A stretch of 64,000 bases of DNA from Bimuria novae-zelandiae CBS 107.79. Lineage: Eukaryota; Ascomycota; Dothideomycetes; Pleosporales; Didymosphaeriaceae. Of the stretch, positions 35,734 to 46,661 are shown in pieces. The translations under genes and the position numbers were made by a program. The notes under the pieces are model-generated. The model saw only the letters and a program-made list of their open reading frames with translations. It did not search any database and was not told where the DNA came from. Numbering within the stretch: position 1 is the first letter of the stretch; every line of letters begins with the position of its first letter. Location: contig ML976717.1 of assembly GCA_010015655.1 (NCBI GenBank), positions 182,963 through 246,962 of the forward strand. The letters run 5' to 3'.

Positions 35734-37441
35734 TGTGCGGTTGATTTTTCAATGTGAAAGAGTGCGTGCAGGGTGAGTATGTGAATTTGTTTGTTTGTTT
35801 GACTGAGATGGGGACAATAACAGTTAATGCTGCTACCAGGCACCTAGGCATTGTCAAATCCTTTAGAATGAGCTCATTGAGTAGTAATCCGTGTGACGTC
35901 ATCAATTCACAACGGTATGAAGATAGAAGTTGCAATTGGCGTGGCTCACGACACCTTGGCTAATCTCATATAGCAGGAAAGGCACGCTCTGGAAAGGTTC
36001 AGGTAGTCGTACCGCATGCCATACAGGTACGTTGCTTTCAAAACTGTTGCACTCACGGACTATGTAGGTGAATAATTAGCCGAGCCAAATAGATGCTGCA
36101 AAGGACCGAACTGAATAACTGGGTTTGTTTGGAAGAGTATTCATCAAATACCGCCCGCTTTATATGAAACTCCTATAAAAATATTCAATTCGCACCGCTA
36201 CACTAAGACGGCATCAACCGTCAAGTGACCGCTATAAACCTTCCAGAGGCCTCCAGTGATCAACAAGCAATAACGTAAACTCACGGCCGAAATGATAGCT
36301 CCACTCTTTCGATATATTCGGTACATCACCGAGCGCACGCAATTTTGGGTATTGTCTATTTCCTCAGCGTTCATACCGCTCTGATTTAGACCGCCGCGCT
36401 GAGTTAATAGAAAGATCAAAAAGGAAATCTGAAAAAAGAAAGGAAAAAAACAGACCAGCGGAGAAGATACAGGATCCACACGAGTGGCTCTTCCATCTGT
36501 ACCCGTATACGGATTCAATGAGCAACCCGAGGACGGCTATCTGGTCCTGCTCAAATCGTACTGGGCTGTTCTAGTAGAAGTGGGCTACTGCTCCGAAGAT
36601 CAAACTGGGCTACATGCAGGGCACCACTCACCTACAAAGTCTTCTGGATAGACAGTAGGTCATCGTCCTTCAGGTGAAGGCGCCCTACTTCGAACGAATC
36701 GCCGCTCATCCATGTACGATCCAGAGGAATAGTTCGCGAGGCTCGAATCACGGCGAGTTCCAAGCCGCGGACTGAACTCCGTTGATTGGCGGTGTTGGTG
36801 GCCTTTGACTACCGACTTTTGTTTTGTTTGAGTGGAGCGATCGGCCTCCGCGTCCGAACTAGGTGCCCGGCCGACGAGCTGAAGAGAGCCTGCTTTTGTC
36901 ATACTTGTTTTGGGGTTGGCTGCTGGTTGAGGTAGTCAGGTGCGTGGTACGGCGAACGGCAAGAGGGAAATGACACTGCGTGTCTATATACATTGCGCAA
37001 AGAGATGTCACATGAGACAGTGAAAAAACACCTGTGATTGCTGGAGTTTGGGCTCCATAGGTGTCAATGCACGTGCAAGACATGCTTAATTCAAGCTGCC
37101 GTTCACTATATTAGAGCCTTAGCTTTCACTCACACTCATTTCGCGATGACATCCTAAGCTCGACGTGTCGGCGTCTGTCAAAAAAGGACTTCTAACGACA
37201 AATCCATAACGAGTGTTTTCCTCTGGAGATTTTCCCAGCTTTAGTCAAACTACAAATCGACCCAAGGCTTCAACTACTGCATCGATTCTATTGCTAGAAT
37301 TGCAGAAACAAGACCAGGCTCTGTCTCGTTAGACTAGGTTCCCCAATCTTGGGGGAAATCATTTCGAGATCTCTTCGACAATGTTGGCAAATATCCAGAA
37401 CTGCTTTCATCGCTCCAGCCTCACTTACAACGCGCAACTAC
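35734..37441. other. Intergenic region
   Basis: About 1.7 kb without a confident gene, including the SDR promoter. Minus-strand open frames at 36198-36518 (no ATG start) and 36660-36902 (separate entry) are the only candidates. Composition is slightly AT-rich compared with flanking genes but not RIP-like. Confidence 0.4.
36660..36902 (-). CDS. Possible small hypothetical protein (80 aa)
   Basis: ATG at 36902, stop at 36660. The product is hydrophilic and Ser/Arg-rich (RRDSSLANYSSGSYMDERRF), ending RSRAPSPEGR. No domain, signal peptide or membrane segment. It could be a genuine small gene, or the last exon of a longer one, but a chance frame is equally likely. Confidence 0.2.
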   Translation of the reverse strand: MTKAGSLQLVGRAPSSDAEADRSTQTKQKSVVKGHQHRQSTEFSPRLGTRRDSSLANYSSGSYMDERRFVRSRAPSPEGR

Positions 37442-38173
37442 TCAAGACCACCTACTAGCTTGGTCAAATCCCGGCCTAGAGCGCCTGTACCCCCTAGCAT
37501 CACCGTATTCATGCATGTCAAATATCCTCGGATCCGGGATGGGTCGCCAATCCGCAATGTCCGGATGAATCTCTGGGACGCGAGAACGATACGGTTCGCG
37601 GTAGCGTATGTCCACGGCAATGGTGTTCGCGCCTGAATAGGATGAGCGTGAGGGGCTGCAGTCATAGACATACAAGTCTTGGCGACGGTCATGTGTTGGG
37701 CGCACTGGTGGATATGCTGAAGCGTCACGGGTTGATGATTGACGTGGAACTGGACGGTATGGTCCGTACGGATCCATTGGAGAAGGTGCCGGAGGTGATC
37801 GTGATGGTAGATGCGGTGAATAGTACGAACGACGTTCGAACCCGTGATTGCGACGGTCATCTGCGAGAGGCTCGCTACGATGGTAGTTTGTGGCACGAAG
37901 GTCTCGGTGTCCGGCAGCACGATTCGTCATCAAGTACCCGTCATGGTGCATGCTCTCACGCCCACGAGGAAGTTCTGCAAAGGCATGAGGAGATCGATCT
38001 TGAGGTCCGCTTATGCGACCATAATGGCGGAAGTTGGACAGCGGAGGTGCAACTCGAGAATAATTATCTGCCCGGTTGCGAGAGCGACGGCGGTATTCGT
38101 CGTCGAAGTTCACATGATGGGAGTGGGAGCGACTGCACTGGCTGCGGTCGGGATGTAGAGTGAACTTGAACAT
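37442..38173 (-). CDS. Hypothetical Arg/Ser/Tyr/Pro-rich protein (243 aa)
   Basis: Uninterrupted minus-strand frame with ATG at 38173. The composition is very biased: Arg, Ser, Tyr, Pro, His and Asp dominate, with few hydrophobic residues, and short motifs such as MDPYGPYRPVPR and RYREPYRSR recur. It has no known domain, signal peptide or transmembrane helix and is probably disordered; the Arg/Tyr content would suit an RNA-associated protein, which is inference only. The surrounding 37.1-38.9 kb has no recognised neighbour, so context gives no help. It may be a lineage-specific gene or a chance long frame; the consistent bias along the whole length favours coding. Confidence 0.45.
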   Translation of the reverse strand: MFKFTLHPDRSQCSRSHSHHVNFDDEYRRRSRNRADNYSRVAPPLSNFRHYGRISGPQDRSPHAFAELPRGRESMHHDGYLMTNRAAGHRDLRATNYHRSEPLADDRRNHGFERRSYYSPHLPSRSPPAPSPMDPYGPYRPVPRQSSTRDASAYPPVRPTHDRRQDLYVYDCSPSRSSYSGANTIAVDIRYREPYRSRVPEIHPDIADWRPIPDPRIFDMHEYGDARGYRRSRPGFDQASRWS

Positions 38174-38929
38174 GGCACTCTTGATCCTAGGACAGAGAAG
38201 TGAGTTGCGCAGGTATGGTGGTAAAAGCTGATCAGGTACTTTGTGTTAACCAGAACTAGAGAGAAGTATTTATACAAAAGCAAACGGGCGGCTATCATGA
38301 TGTGAATGGTCTGGTCTCGTGACCTCGTGTGGCACTCATTGCAATAGGAGTGGAAGGCGAAAGAACGAATGCGCATGCTGTGCGAAAAGAAGTTATTGCT
38401 GCAAATTAAGTTATACTACGTAGTCGGTGGTTAACTTATCGAAGATACCATAGGTTTGCACCTGACCCAATGGTTTCCAAGGTTCCAAGATTGTAAACAA
38501 CGTCGATTTGCTCAAACCAAATTCAGAAAGAATAACCCCGCCTACATTTCCTTCAAGGAGTGCTGACGCAGTGAGGGAACTCAGTTGTGTGTATACGCAA
38601 CGGCTCAAGCCAAATAAATAATCAATTACCAAGCGCCTTGAAATTCAAATCTGGAAAGCACTATCGCTCAACAAAACAATCTCAGCCAGGCCCTTCCATA
38701 TAACCTTGGAAGCCAGGCAATCAGGAAAGAAATAAAACCTGGGAAAAGAAACATGGAGCGAAATGATGCATTACATCTGGTTGGTGATGGGGAACAATTG
38801 CATCACGAGCGCAGATCGGTTGATACACCTCCCTGTAATGCAAAAATACCTGCAGCTGCGTTGCGGATGGGTTACTGATGGTCCAACCTAAATTATTGTT
38901 ATTTCCATCTCTTTGAATTCGAAGTCGCC
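38174..38929. other. Gene-free stretch
   Basis: No supportable gene. Short frames only; it includes the upstream region of the orphan ORF and the downstream region of the HET pseudogene. Confidence 0.45.
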
Positions 38930-41080
38930 ATTCTATAGAACATGCCAAATATACCGACCATACTGGTTCAATAGTCCCACTTTTTCATACAGATTCTTCT
39001 GCTCGTCAACGCACCGGAACAACAGAAAGGTGCGACACCCATAGTCGCTACTGTGTGCCATGAGTATGAATATCAGCTCAACATCATGAAACTCGTTCAT
39101 AACATCTGGGAATCAGGCCAATTGGTCATCGCGTATGTTGTGGCTGTGACTCAAAACCAATTGAAGGTGATTCAATCCCTCCAGGTCTCGAAGTTTTGAA
39201 ACTGTAGATGCTAATCTACAAAAGCCTCGTCATCGGATCGTAAGGGATCCAGCACATAGTTGACCGAGAGAGCTCTTGCCTACCGGTAGTGTGCTCACAG
39301 TCTGTACCGTGATGCATGCGTGAGATCCTGTGAGCCAGTGCAACGAATCAACAACAGAAGCCCATGACCACGTCGGAGCGCGGAAGTCGTGTGAACGTCT
39401 ACCAGCGGTAGAACAATACCACATAATATCTTCTAGAAAGCTGTCTTCCTAGAGCCCGGCATAATACTCGCATTTCCTAACCTGCTGTTCTCTGTGCGCG
39501 ATGACCTGTAGCGCTGGAAACATGTCGGATTCAAAGGACAGATTCATGCTTGTGTATGCCTCTAGTGACCTATACCACCGTTGATAACGCTTCTCGGTAA
39601 TGTTTTCCTGTAATTGGTGGGGTTTAATGTGGTAGGACATTCGGTTCAAGCCGCTGACATTAATGTCTCCACAACATTCGCATGCTATCGTCTTTTCGTC
39701 CTCCTAGAAGAGCTCCGAATCAGCGAAATGCACAATGCGGGGCGTTAGTAAACGTTCCTGAAAACGCCATGCTCTTTTGGCAAGGGGCATTGATTCCTTT
39801 GACCTATGGTACGGCGCCGTACCATACAGTTCATACTGTATAAGAATGTTGAAGAGACTTTGAGCTGTATGAACCGTATATAGATTGTACTTGGGTGTCG
39901 GCTTGTATAGACTGCCTTCTGAGCTGTCTGAATATGACGCTGCGAAGGTGATATGTGAATCCGAGTAAATGGCTGCCATTTTGCTGCCTTCGGTTCTCCA
40001 GTCTTCTAGATCGTCTTGAACGATGCAAAGCGAGTCGATCCAGAGATATTTCAGACCTAGCTCACTTGTTAAAGCTAAGGCATCCCGAAACGTGCGAGGC
40101 AACGCAGTCCACTTCAGTTCTTGCTGATACTCTGAAATGTTATACGTCATGGTCCGGAGTTGGTTGTGCGCATCCTTTCTCCAGCAATAACGTAAACATG
40201 CTTAATGAGCCCTGTTATTTGGGCTGGATGTATACAGGCGCACGCCATTCGGTCCGTCGATTTCCAGTATCCGAGTGGGCAGCGGCCGTGGTGATGCAAC
40301 TGCTGAAGTCGCTAACCGCGTTTAAATCCACTTAGCTGCAGCTCTTACATCTCCAAGTGCGGACGACCACTGCTTGATAATTGGCCATGGATTTGTAGTC
40401 TCTGTGAGTTGTGAGCTGATATCTTGGAGAGAACAGAGTCAACAGACCGCAATCAGCACGATATGTTCGTACCAGTCTTTCCCCCCTGAATGCTATACAT
40501 AGGGATTACAGGTATGCATTGAAGACTCTGATTGTTAAGGAATATGCTTCCGCTTATTTCCATCCCTAAGAGAAGATGTCTCGATGATGGAGGAGAAGAA
40601 GATCTTACCTGGCTCTGCGAATATGTGCGACATCATGAAGTGGGAATCGAGGTCCTGTTCGTAAAAGAATTGTGGCCCGCAAACTCCTAAGAATCCTCTT
40701 GCAGAGATACACAAGCTAGCAAATATGGTATCTGGCGAGTGTACCTCTACTATTTTGATGTAATCAGTAGGAAATTCATCCGCTCCACGCATGAACTTTT
40801 CCCCGTTCTTTTCACGGTAAACCAGACTGATTACGTGACACAAGAACAAACACGTAGGACAACCCGTCGTACCTGATGCAACGAGGTGACGAAGCGATAT
40901 ACGGTTTTGCTCAGTAAAGGTTTCCAGCTTGAAATCTCCACAAACATCGCAAGGCTGAGACTTCTAGGATTTCACGCTTTCAAGCGTTCCCGGAGGCTCG
41001 GCTGACGGTCTCAGATCAATGGTGCTGATCATAGCCGCAGATGCTGTATCGGCGGCGTCTTTGTGCTCGGATTCACTCAT
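38930..41080 (-). pseudogene. HET-domain (heterokaryon incompatibility) gene relic
   Basis: Minus strand from an ATG at 41080 (MSESEHKDAADT). The first 180 codons contain a CDVCGDFKLETF..LRHLVASGTTGCPTC segment, typical of the N-terminus of HET proteins, but a TAG at 40966-40964 breaks it. The HET domain itself follows: LEIDGPNGVRLY, a TAA at 40204-40202 just before ACLRYCW, then the intact core LPRTFRDALALTSELGLKYLWIDSLCIVQDDLEDW and MAAIYSDSHITFAA (40150-39704). Further remnants (PTWSWASVVDSLHW near 39330; VDEQKNLYEKVGLLNQYGRY near 38970) continue between stops to the end. HET proteins trigger cell death after fusion of incompatible hyphae. With at least four disabling stops this copy is almost surely dead, unless several are hidden in unrecognised introns. 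Confidence 0.85.
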
Positions 41081-41961
41081 CGTACGCGTCATAAGGGAAT
41101 TCTACAGATAATTATCACAAGGCTGAAAAAGCGCGGTGGAGGTTGGTAAAAGAAGGGGAAGGGCCTGGCTGCATAATAGGACTGGCGTGCGTCACATCTG
41201 CATGCTTAACGAGGCAGGATCACCCTGCATGCACCACACCTCCTAGTAGCTTCCTGTTACCGGTCAAGATAAAACTTCGATAAGAATAGGCGACCTTGGC
41301 TCGTTATTCCCAGGTCCCCAGCAAACCGTCACTCTTGTTGGGAATCGAAGTTCTCCCGGAAATCTTCTCCCTTGTTATGCAACGCCTTTTGCAACTCCAC
41401 CCAGTAACTCACCCTTGCCATGCATCGCCATTTTCAATCCGCACCAAAAATCTTCACCCAGGCCATCGGAGGGAGGTAGGGTCGATATATTTGGCTAGAA
41501 GATCCTGCGCAGCTTTTGCCGAAGTTCCCGCATCGTGCCATAGTTCCTCACCGCCGCTGTACTATCTTGACACGTCCCTTAATCCCCTACTGCGCGAAAA
41601 TTGCGGCCTCGCACGCGCGTTGATGCCTCAAGGAAGCATCGCCACGTTTGGCTCGCACCTGAAATCTTCTTCCAGGTCATGCAACGTCATCTTCGGCCGG
41701 TGCTACTTTCCCATACTAGAGTCTCCTGGTCACTGTTAGTAGACAACATTGCAGGCCAATAAGATCACATCCAACGCAAGTATCTCCGCGCAACTATATC
41801 TCTTTGCTAAGCATCTAGTAACAAGCTATGAAAATTGTAAGAATCTCTAAAACACCTTAGTAAATGCCAGCAAACGACGATCTCTAAGCCTTACACCGAT
41901 GCGAACTGAAACCCACAACCACCAATGCCTTTCACCTACAATTACAACCTCATCCCTAATT
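41081..41961. other. Intergenic region
   Basis: No gene supported. A plus-strand frame of 147 codons at 41296-41739 has no domain. It overlaps three imperfect, related segments (near 41365, 41415 and 41665) sharing a TTATGCAACGCC/TCATGCAACGTC-like core followed by a TTTTCAA/CTTCGG stretch, possibly an old tandem duplication. Confidence 0.4.
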
Positions 41962-43386
41962 CTAGAACACCATCGCAGCACCAAACACCACGCTCGCAGC
42001 GATCAAGCCCAGGAACCTCATCGGCACCTCAACAGTCACACCCGCACCCTCAGCACCACCACCGGTAGCCGCCGCCGAACCCCCAGTAGGCGTCCGCGTC
42101 GGCGCACCAGAGCCTGGCTCCGCCGTGTCAGTGCTCGGCTCGCCCGACCAGTGGCTCGACTCGTCGCCATCCAGCCCAGGTCCCGTACCAGCGCCCTCAT
42201 CCATATACTTGCGCGCGCCTTCGGGCATCGCCAGGAGCGCCTCCGAGCTAATAGGCCAGTCATCGCTCTCAGGCGGACACTCCGAGGCCTTGCCTTCCGT
42301 CGTCCTGGCGCCGCCGTTGCCAGACGGATTCGTAACATTCGCGTACGCCGCCTTGAGCTCCTTGAAGTCGTCGTTCGGCGTGATCTCGCCGTTCTCAATG
42401 TCCACGATCCCATAACCATTCGGCTCGACCGTGTACTCGTAGGCCAGACCACCAGAATACACGCCCGTCATTTTCGTGCTGAACAGCGCCGCGACCTCGC
42501 CCCACTGGCGGTTCGGCTCGATGCAGCCGTGCTCGGACAGGAAAATGGGGCGCGGGAAGTTCTTGTAAGTCTCGACTTTGCGGTTCCACCCTGCGCCTTC
42601 GAAGGTCTGGAGGCCTTTCTCCTTGTCGCACCACGAGTAGTCGTTGAAGGCGAAGAAGTCGGCGCGCGCGTCGTCGGAGCCGCAGTCGAAGTAGAGGGCT
42701 TGCTGCTCGATCACTTCGGCGACATCGGCGGCGGAGTAGCCGACGGGGATTTTGCGTGCGTGTCGGTTGGAGATGTATTGTTTCATGTCGCGCGTGACGG
42801 CTTTAATATATGGCGCTGCGTTGGTGTTGTTTACAGCGTTGATGACTTCGTTACCAGAAAAGAAAAGGAGAAGGTTGTTGTAGTCGGCGAACTGGTCGAT
42901 GGTTGCGAAGACTGACTGGAGATAGACGTCGTTGTAGGAGCGTTGGAGTGTCTCGTTGGACTCGCGGTTGAGAGAGTAGGCGGGCGTGTTGGCATCGAGT
43001 GCGAGGTAGATGCCTGCGTCGTCGAGCAATTTCATGCCTTCATCGTGGTTCTTGGAGTTGTCGATGGTGTAGATGCGGATCGTATTAATACCGAGATCTT
43101 TGAAATTCGCGATGTCACGGCGCAAGCTGGGCAAGTCCAGAAGAGGATCTTTGGCATCGGAAGCGCCACCTACAAATGTTAGTAGAGCTTCATTCGGTGG
43201 ACCCAAAAAATGCCCACCTGGCTGGTAAGCAACTCCTCGCATGTAAAAGCGCTCAGTGCCAGCGTAAAAAGCATTGCCGCGAACTGTTACTGGAGTAAGT
43301 TTTCCCTTGCTCTGGCGAGGCGCAACGCCGGCAAAAGCAGGTGCGATTGCTGCTCCCAAAATGGAGAGCGCCACGAAAGACTTCAT
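41962..43386 (-). CDS. GPI-anchored 1,3-beta-glucanosyltransferase (GH72, Gel/Gas family)
   Basis: Two exons, 43386-43218 and 43169-41962, about 458 residues. The 48-bp intron (GTGGGC..CTAAC..TTGTAG) is a multiple of three without a stop, so the frame also reads through it; splicing gives the expected YQPGGASDAKDP. The protein has a signal peptide (1-19), the GH72 catalytic domain with acid/base Glu in FFSGNEVIN (about E164) and nucleophile Glu in IFLSEHGC (about E269), then a Ser/Gly/Thr-rich stretch and a hydrophobic C-terminus (FLGLIAASVVFGAAMVF) for GPI attachment. It lacks the Cys-rich CBM43/X8 module, placing it in the GH72-minus group (Gel1/Gas5-like). It elongates cell-wall beta-1,3-glucan at the outer face of the plasma membrane. 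Confidence 0.95.
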   Translation of the reverse strand: MKSFVALSILGAAIAPAFAGVAPRQSKGKLTPVTVRGNAFYAGTERFYMRGVAYQPGGHFLGPPNEALLTFVGGASDAKDPLLDLPSLRRDIANFKDLGINTIRIYTIDNSKNHDEGMKLLDDAGIYLALDANTPAYSLNRESNETLQRSYNDVYLQSVFATIDQFADYNNLLLFFSGNEVINAVNNTNAAPYIKAVTRDMKQYISNRHARKIPVGYSAADVAEVIEQQALYFDCGSDDARADFFAFNDYSWCDKEKGLQTFEGAGWNRKVETYKNFPRPIFLSEHGCIEPNRQWGEVAALFSTKMTGVYSGGLAYEYTVEPNGYGIVDIENGEITPNDDFKELKAAYANVTNPSGNGGARTTEGKASECPPESDDWPISSEALLAMPEGARKYMDEGAGTGPGLDGDESSHWSGEPSTDTAEPGSGAPTRTPTGGSAAATGGGAEGAGVTVEVPMRFLGLIAASVVFGAAMVF

Positions 43387-44281
43387 AGCGACGGAAATGG
43401 AAGATTAAAAGGGACTACGAAACCAGAAATTAACGAGTGACTGGTGAAAAGGGACAGCGGAAAGGGTGAAGCTGACAGGAAACCGACAGCGACACTGACC
43501 GGGACATGGCGGGTATTTGAGCATGCAGTGGCACCCCAAAATCTTGGTTTTCCGGTGTCTTGCATGTTGAGCTCTTGGAAATGCCAACCGTCCTTAGCAG
43601 TCTGGTGTTGTTGAACTGCCAAGCGCTGCCGCGTTGTCGGCTGCAAGCCTAGCGGAGCGGACCTGCGGCCAAGACCTCCAAGAGCCTGTAGAGATTTGCT
43701 GAGCGACGGGTGCGACATTACGCCTAGCCTTGGTAAGGGGTAGTCCTTGTGATGAGCGCTTTGCCTATACACGAGTAACTTTGTCAACTCGCCCTCAACA
43801 CAGCCTCGCTCGCGGCATGCCGTGAAATTAGCGCATTCGTGAACTTGGTCCTCCTTGTCGCGAAGGCGAAGAACGGGGTGAGAACGCAAGGCGACGCCGC
43901 GGGAGATGCGAAGATTAGCGGTGCACAGCATTACTTGGCGATTACGCGTATATGCACTCTATTGGAAGGCGAACGATTTGCCATAGTGGTTGGCGACGGT
44001 ATGGCGCTCACATCCGAGTTTGTCGTTGCATGCCGTGCCTCCACTGATCACGTACAGTTCTGCTTTCACCTTTTTCTGTTTGTTGTGCTCATGTGTCGGA
44101 AGACGCTGAACTGTGGACGTTGAGCGGCTAGTTCTACCGTTCGACCGCGTGGCTAGCCTTTTCGAATGTCTCAAATTGAGCGGATACTTTCGCCAAACCA
44201 TTCACCGACTCCACTATTATATAGCTCGCGCAGCTTTGGCTCCTCCAAGTCATAAAGGCTTCGTGGGCAGCCGACACAATT
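43387..44281. other. Intergenic region
   Basis: About 900 bp holding the GH72 promoter and the 3' region of the methyltransferase gene. The overlapping frames (for example 43383-43931 minus and 43839-44123 plus) show no domain. No repeats noticed. Confidence 0.45.
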
Positions 44282-46450
44282 TCATTTTTTGATTCCAACT
44301 ACTACCAGATTACGCGGGCTCAGCGCATAGTCGAATACTGGTTCCACCCAAGCAGTCTCCACTTCCTCTTGTTCCTTCAACCACAGCCATCGATCGGTAA
44401 CGATAATAGCTTCGACGACCCCAGCACTGAATGCCATGAGACTCCACATAACACTGAGCTCGTGTTTCTTTTCCTTGTAATCGGTCTCGTACTTCTCGAT
44501 GTCATCATCTGTAAGGCCATCCATCTTTTCCTTGATGAATGTCGGATCTACCTCACAGAAGCTATTTGGAGTCGTCAGCTTCGCGATCGCTGCGCGTACG
44601 TAGGACTTGAAGTCGTTGTATGCGAACTTCCGCAAAGTACCGATAGTGAGCGGTGTCGAGGTGCCGTCGGAACTGAGACCTGGGCCGCGCCCGTTGGGAG
44701 GTGTCCAGTTGACTCTGCTGGTATGACCAGATGCGGAGCCGCCGACTGTGCCATCGGCATCGATGGGAGCAGAGATGACGCCACGGTCGAGGAAGATGCG
44801 TTGCAGCAGGGCGCGGTAGAAGTGGCGGGAGAAGAAAAGCTCGCTGTCAGTGTGGCCCCAGTTGAAGGGTGCTTGGACAGCCATCATGCGAGATGTAATA
44901 TTAAGCCGAACTCCTTTTGGCTGCTGATCTGCTTGGGAGGTCCCATTTGTGGACTGCAACGGGGTATGCGGCAACGGATAAGTAGCGAGTCTCTCGGACA
45001 TGGGAAAGCCATGCGGATCAAATGCGTTGGCAGTCTTCTCTAATCGCGGGTGATTCGGGCGCAGTGTAGGTAGCTTGTACGTCGGTGGGCCGAGACGCTC
45101 GGTGACGAGGTTGTAGCAACAGCCCACCATGGCGACGGCGGAGACGGAAGGGTTGAGCAGAAGAGACTGGAGGCCGTGGTGGACGAGGTTGCCGCAGGAG
45201 TGCAGAGACATGACCATCGCGTTCACGTTAGCTGTCTTGGGGACAGTGGCTAAGTTGGTAGGTACTTCGACAGCAGTGGTGGTAGATGAGATACTTTCGT
45301 CAGGAACACGGCTAGTGTCCAAGACTTGGTTCATGACGGGACTCAGGTCGCCGTTTTTTATTATGTGCTCGACGTATTGTACACTTCCTTGGCCTTCATT
45401 GTAAACTTGTAGATTTGTCGTGACAGTCTTGACACCCAACCCGTCGATTCCGTGAGGCTTTTCTGTAGTCTCGATTTCACATCCATCATCGTCGCACTTG
45501 ACTCCGTTCGTTTGTCTTTGTTCGATTGGTGCTGGCTCGGCAGGAGGCGAAGAATCATCAGCTTTCGTCGCATCACCATTCTTATGGCTTTGCTCTGGCT
45601 CAAGGGTTGTGGTGCTATTAGGAGCAGCGCTCAGCCCCTTCAACCTATTCTTCTTCCGTTTCTTGTCTTGCTCGAACTCGGCCCGGTACTTCTTCTTATT
45701 CACCATGGTCACAGGTTTCTCCACCAACTTCGCCTTGATGTCCATCCTCTTGGCACCCTCGATGTTGTGCTGCCTGCTCTCAACGGCCACAAGATGCTTA
45801 GAGTATGGTGGTGCTGCTAACGCTCGTCCCAGATAGTTCTGCCCAGAACCAAAATCGACGAGATGTGTGATTTCTCGCCTTCCAGATGCTTTAATGTCTG
45901 CAGTTAGCCTGTCAATGTAGCGAGCGAAGTTGTCTACTTCGTGCACCTTCTTGACTTTCATTCCCAGGGCTATGTGACGTGCAATGCTTGCCTTTTCGGG
46001 TGATGGAGGTGCTCCCGGAGGCGGGAAATGTCTTGCAAGCAGGTGTTTGCGCACATCTCGGATGTACTGCAAAAGCTCCACAGGTGGTGGTGGACCCTCA
46101 CGCCAGGTTTGGCTTTCAACAAGGTCATCAAATTGGTCGAGGTCTTCCCGCATCAACAGATCCAGTATGTCCATGATATCGCGCCCTCTGAACCATGTTC
46201 GCCATGATTCCGGCAGGATGGTCGCGTAAAGGTCAGGTGACCTCGTGTAGAAATCCAAAACGTGAACGCCTCCACACAGCGTTTGCAGAAGCCACGACGT
46301 GGTTGTAAAATTTAGCAGTGAGTCAATGTACTCGTCTACGGCTATAAAATCAGGGGGTAGAGGAAGGGGCGTATCCGGACCCATTGTATCAGCCGTGCTC
46401 AAAAATCTGCAGCGGCCTCTAGAATGATTTATTGCGGAATTGGGCGTCAT
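44282..46450 (-). CDS. RRNAD1/METTL25-type methyltransferase-domain protein
   Basis: Single long exon; from the ATG at 46450 it encodes 722 residues. An ATG 66 bp further in (46384, MGPDTPLPLPPDF) is an equally reasonable start because conserved sequence begins there. The SAM-binding motif is THLVDFGSGQNYLGRAL (about residue 196 onward), preceded by HEVDNFARYID, the typical context of METTL25/RRNAD1 proteins (KxHEV). After a low-complexity charged insert come NAMVMSLHSCGNLVHHGLQSLL and VAMVGCCYNLVTE (the conserved GCCY), then FPMSERL and a C-terminal helical region. Relatives in animals methylate ribosomal RNA or are uncharacterised, so the exact substrate is open. No targeting signal. It lies head-to-head with the Tlg1-like gene, sharing an intergenic promoter of about 210 bp. 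Confidence 0.85.
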   Translation of the reverse strand: MTPNSAINHSRGRCRFLSTADTMGPDTPLPLPPDFIAVDEYIDSLLNFTTTSWLLQTLCGGVHVLDFYTRSPDLYATILPESWRTWFRGRDIMDILDLLMREDLDQFDDLVESQTWREGPPPPVELLQYIRDVRKHLLARHFPPPGAPPSPEKASIARHIALGMKVKKVHEVDNFARYIDRLTADIKASGRREITHLVDFGSGQNYLGRALAAPPYSKHLVAVESRQHNIEGAKRMDIKAKLVEKPVTMVNKKKYRAEFEQDKKRKKNRLKGLSAAPNSTTTLEPEQSHKNGDATKADDSSPPAEPAPIEQRQTNGVKCDDDGCEIETTEKPHGIDGLGVKTVTTNLQVYNEGQGSVQYVEHIIKNGDLSPVMNQVLDTSRVPDESISSTTTAVEVPTNLATVPKTANVNAMVMSLHSCGNLVHHGLQSLLLNPSVSAVAMVGCCYNLVTERLGPPTYKLPTLRPNHPRLEKTANAFDPHGFPMSERLATYPLPHTPLQSTNGTSQADQQPKGVRLNITSRMMAVQAPFNWGHTDSELFFSRHFYRALLQRIFLDRGVISAPIDADGTVGGSASGHTSRVNWTPPNGRGPGLSSDGTSTPLTIGTLRKFAYNDFKSYVRAAIAKLTTPNSFCEVDPTFIKEKMDGLTDDDIEKYETDYKEKKHELSVMWSLMAFSAGVVEAIIVTDRWLWLKEQEEVETAWVEPVFDYALSPRNLVVVGIKK

Positions 46451-46661
46451 GGGGAAGGTTGTGGAGGAGCCATCGGAGTGAATTTCGACAGAGTGCCGAT
46501 GGTTGGACCGTGCGCGAGCTCTCACGCTAGCGGTGACGGATGGCTACTCAACAGCCCAACTTGTTGGACAATACGCGCGCTGCTTCGTGCTGGAGCTATA
46601 TTTTATTGCACAGTGCCAGAAAGCTTCCGCTGGTAAACTTTCCAGCCTAAATTCGCCCAAT

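Noticed and set aside
41296..41739. 147-codon plus-strand frame upstream of the GH72 gene
   Set aside because: No domain; it covers imperfect repeats and lacks coding-like composition.
41899..42915. 338-codon plus-strand frame opposite the GH72 gene
   Set aside because: Arg-rich shadow of the GC-rich GH72 coding strand; the minus strand has signal peptide, catalytic motifs and GPI signal.
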